From Myxococcales bacterium (GTDB lineage Bacteria > Myxococcota_A > Polyangia > Polyangiales > Houyiibacteriaceae), in the NCBI GenBank assembly GCA_029861865.1, contig JAOTYL010000016.1:22127-86126 (forward strand): a DNA stretch of 64,000 nt. Reading direction: 5' to 3'. Both the position numbers and the translations under genes were made by a program. The notes below the pieces were generated by a model. That model did no database searches and was not told where the DNA came from. It saw only the letters and a list, made by a program, of their open reading frames with translations. This document shows, piece after piece, positions 58,466 through 64,000 of the stretch; position 1 is the first letter of the stretch; every line of letters starts with the position of its first letter.

Positions 58466-59994
58466 GCGTGGCCATCACCGATCTGTCGAAGGACTTGATC
58501 CCGGATGCCGTCACTACTGAGATCTGCATCGTCGGATCGGGTTGCGGCGGAGCCACCGCGGCCCGTCTATTGGCCGAGGCAGGTCATGAAGTCGTCGTGC
58601 TCGAAGAGGGCCGGGACTTGGTGGGGGTAGAGCGCAACCAACGCGACCGCGACATGTACGATCAACTCTACATGGACCGCGGAGGCCGAGCGACCTCCGA
58701 TCTCTCCGTCAGCGTGCTCCAGGGGCGGGTGCTCGGCGGCGGCGGTGTGATCAACGCCTGCGACGTCGTGCCGACTCCCGAGCCCGTAATGGCGCACTGG
58801 GCCGACAAGTACGGGCTCGAGGATTTCGCGCCGAGCCATTTTGGTTCGTTTCAAGAAGATGCCCTCGACGATCTCTCTGCGAGCCGCATCCCCGAGAGCC
58901 TCGTCAATAGCGCCAACAACAAGCTGCGAATCGGTGCCGAGGCCCTCGGCTATCGCGGTGACGTCATGATGCACAATCGGGTTGGCTGTCAGGGGCTCGG
59001 CACTTGTCTCATCGGTTGTCCCGTGCATGCCAAACGCAACCCGAGGATGGTGGCGCTGCCGAAGGCGATCGCCGCAGGGGCGCAGGTGTTCACACGCGCT
59101 CGGGCCGTCGAGATCCGCCACTCGGGCAAAGAGCTCAAAGAGCTTTGCGTGCGCACCCTCGATCCGCTCGGCTATCACGAGCAGGGGGAGCTCACCGTTC
59201 GGGCGAAAGTCGTGATCGTGGCGGCCAATGCGATCGCATCGGCACAGCTTTTCTTAAGGTCGGGGATCGGCAACGAGCACGTGGGCCGAAATCTCATGCT
59301 TCAGCCCCAGTTGCCCGTCATCGGTTTCTTCGAAGAGGAAATCGACGCGTTCGAGCTCGTGCCCCAGTCGTACGCGGTGACCGAGTTCGAGCAGGAAGAC
59401 AACGAGGACCTTGGTTTGTGGGGCTATCGGATCGAGGGGATCATGGGCACCCCGGGGATCGTCTCGACCTTGCTTCCGCTTTCGGGGGCCGACGGCATGC
59501 AGGACATGGCGCAGTACAACCGCATGGCAGCATCGCTCCTCCTGGCCCCCGATCAGCCGTCTGGGCAAGTGGAGGTAGGGCAAGATGGAAGACTGATCAT
59601 TCAGTACGCACAGCGCCCGGACCACCAAGAGCGACTCCGCGAGGCGGTTTACAACACGGCACGCATCTATCTCGAGGCAGGCGCGACCCGCGTCGTCGTC
59701 CCGACCGCGCGTCCACTCGTCATCCGCTCCACCGGCGAGGCGAAGGAGGCACGCGATATCACGTTTGCCCCGGCGTCAGCTCCGCTGATCAGCGCACACC
59801 AACAAGGCACTGTACGAATGGCTCCATCGGAACGAGATGGTGGAGCTGACCTCGACGGCAAGGTCTATGGCACTCGAGGCATCTATGTCTTCGATTCCTC
59901 GGTTTTTCCAACCAGTGCATCGAGTCACACGATGACCCCCATCATCGCAACGTCACGTATGCTCACGACCAAGCTACTCACCCGGCTTCCGTAG
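58462..59994 (+). CDS. GMC-family FAD oxidoreductase
   Basis: 510 aa. The N-terminal FAD-binding Rossmann motif reads EICIVGSGCGGATAARLLAEAGHEVVVLEEG; GGGGVINACDVVP is the second FAD contact, and the C-terminal signature TSASSHTMTPIIATSRM contains the catalytic His. No signal peptide: it could be exported together with its Tat partner. Oxidises an alcohol or sugar-like substrate; the small subunit and a ferredoxin gene are adjacent. Identity of the substrate is unknown. Confidence 0.87.
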   Translation: MSVAITDLSKDLIPDAVTTEICIVGSGCGGATAARLLAEAGHEVVVLEEGRDLVGVERNQRDRDMYDQLYMDRGGRATSDLSVSVLQGRVLGGGGVINACDVVPTPEPVMAHWADKYGLEDFAPSHFGSFQEDALDDLSASRIPESLVNSANNKLRIGAEALGYRGDVMMHNRVGCQGLGTCLIGCPVHAKRNPRMVALPKAIAAGAQVFTRARAVEIRHSGKELKELCVRTLDPLGYHEQGELTVRAKVVIVAANAIASAQLFLRSGIGNEHVGRNLMLQPQLPVIGFFEEEIDAFELVPQSYAVTEFEQEDNEDLGLWGYRIEGIMGTPGIVSTLLPLSGADGMQDMAQYNRMAASLLLAPDQPSGQVEVGQDGRLIIQYAQRPDHQERLREAVYNTARIYLEAGATRVVVPTARPLVIRSTGEAKEARDITFAPASAPLISAHQQGTVRMAPSERDGGADLDGKVYGTRGIYVFDSSVFPTSASSHTMTPIIATSRMLTTKLLTRLP

Positions 59995-59996
59995 AA

Positions 59997-60191
59997 TTAT
60001 TCTTCTTCTACTTGGAGGGATTGGGTGGGGCACATCATGCACGCATCGCGCACTTTGTCCTGGATCTCTTCGGGAGGTTGGTAAGTGGCGATCACGAGGC
60101 TTCCGTCTTCGGCAAAGGAGAAGACTTCCGGAGCTTCTTCGACGCAGACGCCGTAGCGGTTGCAGGTCGATTCGTTGTACATGATCTTCAT
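59997..60191 (-). CDS. Small single-cluster ferredoxin
   Basis: 64 aa. Cysteines at STCNRYGVCVEEAP (C-x5-C) and DACMMCPTQSL (C-x2-C, followed by Pro) fit a bacterial 3Fe-4S or 4Fe-4S ferredoxin of the cytochrome-P450 partner type; the spacing is closer to the 3Fe-4S kind. The acidic C-terminus is typical. Overlaps the hemerythrin gene (ATGA, 60188-60191) and converges on the GMC gene with two bases between stops. Confidence 0.85.
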   Translation of the reverse strand: MKIMYNESTCNRYGVCVEEAPEVFSFAEDGSLVIATYQPPEEIQDKVRDACMMCPTQSLQVEEE

Positions 60192-60637
60192 TTGCGCGGT
60201 TCCTCGGCAGGTTGCGGTTTGCTCAGCAGCTCCCGTTCCTCGTGCTCCATGTCGTCACGAATCGCCCGCGCCAACTCGCGCACACCGACGACAAGCTTCT
60301 CCCCCACCGCGGTCTCGTCGAGATCGTGAATGACGCCGTCGAGCAATTCCCTCTGTGCCTGATGCTCGCGGCGCATCATCTCCGCAGCTTCGTCTGCGGC
60401 TTTGCCGTGTTGAGTCAGAGACGGAAGGCTGTACTCTTCGTAGTGGAGGTGATCGTGCAAGGTCGTCCCCAACGTCTGAAGCTGTTGACGCAACGCGATG
60501 ATCGTCGCCGGATCGCCTCGACTCGCTTCATCGGTGAGGGCCTCGACGCGAGCGAGCTGTTCTGCGATCCGGTAGTGCTCACTGCGGATGCGCTTCCGAA
60601 TTTCGTCAGGTGTCGCCTTGGAGCTGGGTTCCATCAT
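60188..60637 (-). CDS. Hemerythrin-domain protein (second)
   Basis: 149 aa. Di-iron ligands likely in IRSEHYRIAEQLAR (His), LHDHLHYEEYSLPSL (His, Glu), REHQAQRELLDG (His) and DDMEHEERELL (His, Glu). Soluble, cytoplasmic. The start is the ATG at 60637; a TTG reading at 60658 is longer but has no support. Co-translated with the ferredoxin, so O2- or redox-linked function is likely. Confidence 0.8.
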   Translation of the reverse strand: MMEPSSKATPDEIRKRIRSEHYRIAEQLARVEALTDEASRGDPATIIALRQQLQTLGTTLHDHLHYEEYSLPSLTQHGKAADEAAEMMRREHQAQRELLDGVIHDLDETAVGEKLVVGVRELARAIRDDMEHEERELLSKPQPAEEPRK

Positions 60638-60811
60638 TCTGCGCCAGCGTTCAGCCAAACTGCGAGGTGTGCTGACCTCCTCGCCGACATAGTACTCGTC
60701 TTCGGCCTGGGTGGGGCGCCTGAACGCGCGATCACAACCACGATCTGCCGTTCCACTCTCGACGGAACAGTGGGCTCGCCCAACCTCGCCTGCTTATATT
60801 GAAACCAGAAT

Positions 60812-60828
60812 AAGGGGACAGTCCCCTT
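60812..60828. repeat. Palindrome AAGGGGAC-A-GTCCCCTT followed by a T-run
   Basis: A perfect 8-bp inverted repeat around a single A, followed by TTT, 20 bases before the barrel gene ATG. It resembles the AAGGGGACAGTCCCC-type palindromes that recur in many bacterial genomes. It might act as a terminator or a regulatory hairpin. Confidence 0.6.
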
Positions 60829-60847
60829 TTTCATTGGGGGTTGAAAG

Positions 60848-61747
60848 ATGGCTTTTCTTCGGGGTTGGGGAGCTGTGGCTGTGTTGTTGGCGGCTGCGGC
60901 ATGGTTGTCGCCAGCTGAGGCGCGCGCGTTTCCCAATGAGCCCAACAGCTTGGATGAAGGCGCCAACGCACACAGCAAGCGCTTCCAGCTTCTCGGCGAG
61001 CTCGCGTTCTTTGCCGGGGGTATTGAGGGCGACGCCAAGGCGCGTCTTCTGAGCCCGCTGTTCGAGCTCCGCCTTCAACTGGCGAAGCATTGGCTGCTCG
61101 ATGCGGCGTGGGGCCTTTCCTACGTGAACCTCGACGGCCAGGACGACGCCGACAATTCGTTTCGTGCGGGCAATCCCTGGGTCGCGTTCTACTACCAGGG
61201 CGTCAAGGGACAATTCTCGTACCGCTTTGGCCTAGGCGTGACGATACCCGTCGCGCGTTTACCCGACGAGGGCGTCACGCAGGCCCAGCTGACAGCAGCC
61301 ACAGCGTATGCGCTTGCGGCGCGCGTGCGCGGAAACACCATGTATTGGCTGTGGGATCCGCACTCGGTCAGCGTGATCTTCCCAATGGCCTTCGAACGCC
61401 GGAAGCCGAGCGGCTTTCTTTGGGGTGCCGACCTTGCGGCCGGCGTCATGCTCAAGATCAGTGATCGGAACCCGAACCAGCGCCACGACGCCGTGATTCA
61501 GATGGGTGCGATGATGGGCTACCAGGCCGTGAAGTGGCTGCGCGTCGGCGCGCGTTTCACTCTAGTGATCCTTCCGAAAATCCCAGAGCAACGGACGCAG
61601 CTCGCCGTCGAGCCTTACCTTCGATTCGGCTCAGACGACGCCTTTGGCTCCCTCGGTGTAGTCATCAACCTCGACAACCCGGGGGGCTTCGCGTTTGACA
61701 AAGATCAGGTGTGGGGCCTGCTCTTCGGTGGTGGCGCGGCGTTCTAG
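60848..61747 (+). CDS. Predicted outer-membrane beta-barrel protein
   Basis: 299 aa. Signal peptide about 1-27 (VAVLLAAAAWLSPAEARA). The rest has regularly spaced amphipathic strands (ELRLQLAKHWLLDAAWGLSYV, SYRFGLGVTIPVARL, VEPYLRFGSDDAFGSLGVVINL) and a Gly-rich aromatic end GLLFGGGAAF. No named family was recognised. The palindrome at 60812 lies in its leader. It converges on the DUF1501 gene with overlapping ends. Confidence 0.7.
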   Translation: MAFLRGWGAVAVLLAAAAWLSPAEARAFPNEPNSLDEGANAHSKRFQLLGELAFFAGGIEGDAKARLLSPLFELRLQLAKHWLLDAAWGLSYVNLDGQDDADNSFRAGNPWVAFYYQGVKGQFSYRFGLGVTIPVARLPDEGVTQAQLTAATAYALAARVRGNTMYWLWDPHSVSVIFPMAFERRKPSGFLWGADLAAGVMLKISDRNPNQRHDAVIQMGAMMGYQAVKWLRVGARFTLVILPKIPEQRTQLAVEPYLRFGSDDAFGSLGVVINLDNPGGFAFDKDQVWGLLFGGGAAF

Positions 61748-63036
61748 ACGAAGATGGGCAGGTCCTCGCCCGCGAGCGGGTACGCAGCCTTGAAGCTGTC
61801 CGGTACGCCTGCCAAGTCTCGCAGCGCACGATGTACGTGCTCGATGCCGAGGCGGGTGCCTTGGGAAGTGTCCGGCGGCCCCTGCACCGCGAGCGTCGTG
61901 GGATCGATGAGCAGCGGTCCATGTCGGTCGTCAGTTCCGCCGATGACACGGTTTCCGGGGATTCCCGGGCCCATCATCATCATGCTGCTGATCGGCCAAT
62001 GGTCCTTGCCGTTGCCACCGTTGTAGCCAGGTGTGCGGCCAAAGTCCGAGCCCATCACGACGGCGACCTTGTCAGCGATCCCCATCCTCTCCGCTTCTTG
62101 CATTGCAAACTCGGCCGCGTTGACGAAGTCGATGAGGTTTGGCAGGTGGTTCTGGTCGTGGTTGCCGTGGGTATCGAAGCCACCCCGGCTGACGCTGACG
62201 CTGACCGACAGGCCTGCCGAGTACGCGGCGAGCGCAACTTGGATCTGCCGCTGAAGCTGGCCGTCGGCGAACTCATCGGGGAGCGAATCGGATACACGCT
62301 TGAGGTCGTCCTGACCCAAACGCGCAAGCATAAGCTCATTTTGGCCTGCCCAGATGCGCGGCAAGCGTTGCTGGCCCTGAATTCGGAGCAGCCTGAGCTG
62401 CTGCTCCCGTTGTACCACCGCCGGGATGTCGGGATGACCGAAGTAGTTGTCTTCCGACCCGGTGGGATCGGGGCGCGACGGGTGGGCGAGGTTGTGCAGC
62501 AGACCACCATCGCCAAGCGGCACCGCGTTGGTCACGCCCTGGGTATCGAGATACCCACCGTAACCGATCAGCGGCATCGGCAGATTTGGTCCGTGGGTGG
62601 CCGCGATCAAGGCACCGATCGGCGGATGGCCTTCGGCGGTTCGTCCGCTCCAGGTTCCGCGAGTCCCCTGGTCGTGACCGTTGGTGCCGGTGTCCATCCC
62701 GTTGATGACCAGCAGGCGTTGATAGTGGTTCTGGAAGAACGCGTCGAGCGCCGTCATATCGCCGCCAAGGGGCGCGTAGTTGATGTTGCCCGCCGTTCGA
62801 ATGTCGCTCTTCAGGAAGCGCCCCATCGGATCGTTCTCGTTCTCGTTTGTCCGTCCCTTGGGGTCGCACAGGTGAGTCGGGTCCCATCCGCCGCCGGCGT
62901 GCATGAAGATCCAGTACGTGCCGGAATATCCGGTGGCGCTCGTTTGGGCCGTAGCGCGCAGCGGGTCGACCACTGCGGGCATCACACAAGTCAACCCGGC
63001 CCAGCTAGCGATGCGTAAGAAGTCTCGACGATCCAC
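61744..63036 (-). CDS. Tat-exported DUF1501-family protein
   Basis: 430 aa. Twin-arginine signal MDRRDFLRIASWAGLTCVMP. DUF1501 (sulfatase-like) features: FMHAGGGWDPTHLCDP, GMDTGTNGHDQGTRGTWSG, SRGGFDTHGNHDQNHLPNL and VMGSDFGRTPGYNGGNGKDHWP. The stretch LSVSVSVSRGG is encoded by three CAGCGT hexamers (about 62188-62208), the same repeat type as the intergenic arrays. It follows the 63050 gene by 13 bases; such pairs with DUF1592/DUF1549-type proteins occur in planctomycetes and myxobacteria. Function unknown. Confidence 0.82.
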   Translation of the reverse strand: MDRRDFLRIASWAGLTCVMPAVVDPLRATAQTSATGYSGTYWIFMHAGGGWDPTHLCDPKGRTNENENDPMGRFLKSDIRTAGNINYAPLGGDMTALDAFFQNHYQRLLVINGMDTGTNGHDQGTRGTWSGRTAEGHPPIGALIAATHGPNLPMPLIGYGGYLDTQGVTNAVPLGDGGLLHNLAHPSRPDPTGSEDNYFGHPDIPAVVQREQQLRLLRIQGQQRLPRIWAGQNELMLARLGQDDLKRVSDSLPDEFADGQLQRQIQVALAAYSAGLSVSVSVSRGGFDTHGNHDQNHLPNLIDFVNAAEFAMQEAERMGIADKVAVVMGSDFGRTPGYNGGNGKDHWPISSMMMMGPGIPGNRVIGGTDDRHGPLLIDPTTLAVQGPPDTSQGTRLGIEHVHRALRDLAGVPDSFKAAYPLAGEDLPIFV

Positions 63037-63049
63037 AGCTAGTCCTCCC

Positions 63050-64000
63050 TCACTCGTAAAGGTATCGGTAATCGGAAAGGAGATAACTCACCGCCGCCAT
63101 CCAGGCGCGCACGGTGTAGTCAGGGTCCTGGTTGATACGCCGATCATTCGGGAGTGAATCTCCCGTCATTCGGTCGTCGTTGAGGCGGCAGGGATCTGCG
63201 AGCTCTTCCGAGACCGCGCCAGTCGCCAAGCCATTCCGGCCGAGGTTGTATGCCTCCGTCAGCACGACCATCGTCGCATCGATCTCTGCGTCGTTCGCCG
63301 CCAAGCTCTCTCCTAGAAGCTGCGCGTGGAGGTGCTGAACTGCAGCGCGCACTTGGTCCGCGCCACCATCGATTGCAACGTTGCGGTCGATGCCGGGAAA
63401 CAAGAGCCGCTGGTTCGGGGACTTCGAGAAGTCATACGGAACGGCGGAGCACGCGACCTCGTAGGCCATGCGCTGCGCAAGGCTCGCCATGACTCCATTC
63501 GGCTCGGTGACACGCTGCGTCACGAGATCCGAATCGATACCGCCATAGAAGATGCGGTACTGGTCCCGTAGATAGTCCGCCCGATCGGGTCGTTGCCGCC
63601 AACGGATTCCCGTCGTGGCCTCGATCTTTCGGTTCAGATGCTCCGGCGTGAGAAGTCGCGCCGTTCCGAAGGTCGACAGCTCGACCTCCATCTCCGCCGT
63701 CAGCGGACTCGCATTTGCCGCACGGAAGTACGGGCTCAAGACGATCTCGCGGACGAGCAGCTTGAAGTTGTAATTGCTCTCGACGAAGCGCTGTTGGATG
63801 GTGCGCAGAATCTCTTGCTGCACGTCGTATGCACGCTCGAGAGCGGGGTCGACGTCGGGGTCGATCTCGGGTTCGATCTCCGGCAGCGGTGGAGGAGGAG
63901 GAGGAGGAGGCATCGTACCGCCAGCACCGCCCATGCCCATGCCGCCAGCACCGCCCATGCCCATGCCGCCAGCACCGCCCATGCCCATGCCGCCAGCACC
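63050..64000 (-). CDS. Large surface/exported protein, C-terminal part (DUF1592/PSD1-like), truncated by window edge
   Basis: At least 316 aa visible, entering from the right edge. It begins with (GMGGAGGM)n, then eight prolines and an acidic linker, then a helical C-terminal domain with VESNYNFKLLVREIVLSPYFRAAN, which resembles the last domain of planctomycete/myxobacterial DUF1592- or PSD1-type proteins (R-x-I-x-x-S-x-x-F). The downstream DUF1501 gene fits the usual pair. The full architecture is outside the window. Confidence 0.65.
   Translation of the reverse strand, partial: GAGGMGMGGAGGMGMGGAGGMGMGGAGGTMPPPPPPPPLPEIEPEIDPDVDPALERAYDVQQEILRTIQQRFVESNYNFKLLVREIVLSPYFRAANASPLTAEMEVELSTFGTARLLTPEHLNRKIEATTGIRWRQRPDRADYLRDQYRIFYGGIDSDLVTQRVTEPNGVMASLAQRMAYEVACSAVPYDFSKSPNQRLLFPGIDRNVAIDGGADQVRAAVQHLHAQLLGESLAANDAEIDATMVVLTEAYNLGRNGLATGAVSEELADPCRLNDDRMTGDSLPNDRRINQDPDYTVRAWMAAVSYLLSDYRYLYE
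63931..64000 (-). repeat. 24-base tandem repeat coding GMGGAGGM
   Basis: About three copies of a 24-base unit (GCCCATGCCGCCAGCACCGC...) at the window edge, coding GMGMGGAG in-frame. It probably continues beyond 64000 and gives a flexible glycine-rich linker next to a polyproline stretch. Confidence 0.8.

Noticed and set aside
60634..61038. Minus-strand ORF containing KKGTVPLFWFQYKQ, perhaps a mobile-element remnant
   Set aside because: It overlaps the barrel gene's start and signal peptide, and no transposase motif could be read; kept only as the palindrome finding.

Overview
The window reads as chromosomal DNA of a GC-rich Gram-negative bacterium, most like the Myxococcota / former Deltaproteobacteria. 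Reasons are paired DUF1501 and Planctomycete-type surface genes, a TonB-domain/TonB-receptor fusion, large TPR proteins, a roadblock protein, a fused glycogen synthase-phosphorylase and frequent sigma-54 promoters. The taxonomic call is inference. No phage, IS element, rRNA operon or CRISPR array was seen; there is one tRNA (Gly-CCC). Genes are dense, with many ATGA overlaps, and no gene-free stretch exceeds 300 bases.

Layout. 1-20 kb: a stress and energy-storage region with five universal stress proteins, an APH/P-loop kinase, a host-attachment (baeRF-like) protein, CBS proteins, hemerythrin, two lipoprotein cytochromes c and a four-gene glycogen operon (debranching enzyme, GT4, GH57, GT3-GT35 fusion). 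3.2-4.4 kb: a compact cassette of two convergent paralogous four-helix-bundle (S23/IVP) genes, each preceded by a long RNA hairpin that hides its ribosome binding site, and flanked by (CAGYGN)n arrays. 20-31 kb: acyl-CoA ligase, SDR, tRNA, an SPFH lipoprotein divergent from a ribbon-helix-helix protein, a BCCP-carboxyltransferase fusion and a BtuFCD-like importer. 30-42 kb: TonB receptor, molybdopterin oxidoreductase, TPR protein, accC-accB-aroQ, roadblock protein and an OmpR-type two-component system. 42-46 kb: Spy-like protein, PolB-type exonuclease, a Lys/His-rich exported protein, a 6-phosphofructokinase remnant and a beta-barrel protein. 45-50 kb: lipid/CoA genes. 49-55.5 kb: a sulfur module (TauE, sigma-54 activator, persulfide dioxygenase-rhodanese, split YeeE/YedE, SulP). 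55-64 kb: aspartoacylase plus PGM1-type ligase, a Tat/GMC dehydrogenase pair, ferredoxin, hemerythrin, a barrel protein and DUF1501/DUF1592-like genes.

Regulation that can be read: several upstream regions carry good sigma-54 -24/-12 elements (host-attachment, hemerythrin-USP, YwiC, persulfide dioxygenase and YeeE, with a weaker one for glycogen). The sulfur module has two divergent sigma-54 promoters with four TGAAACA boxes between them and encodes its own activator. The OmpR-type regulator has matching TTAAG-N6-TTAAG boxes before the Spy-like gene and before the Lys/His-rich gene.

The strongest candidates for something undescribed are (1) the inverted four-helix-bundle pair with ribosome-site-masking hairpins and (2) the family of degenerate (CAGYGN)n arrays, found at seven intergenic places, always touching or near the 3' end of a gene and sometimes preceded by a conserved GC-rich leader.
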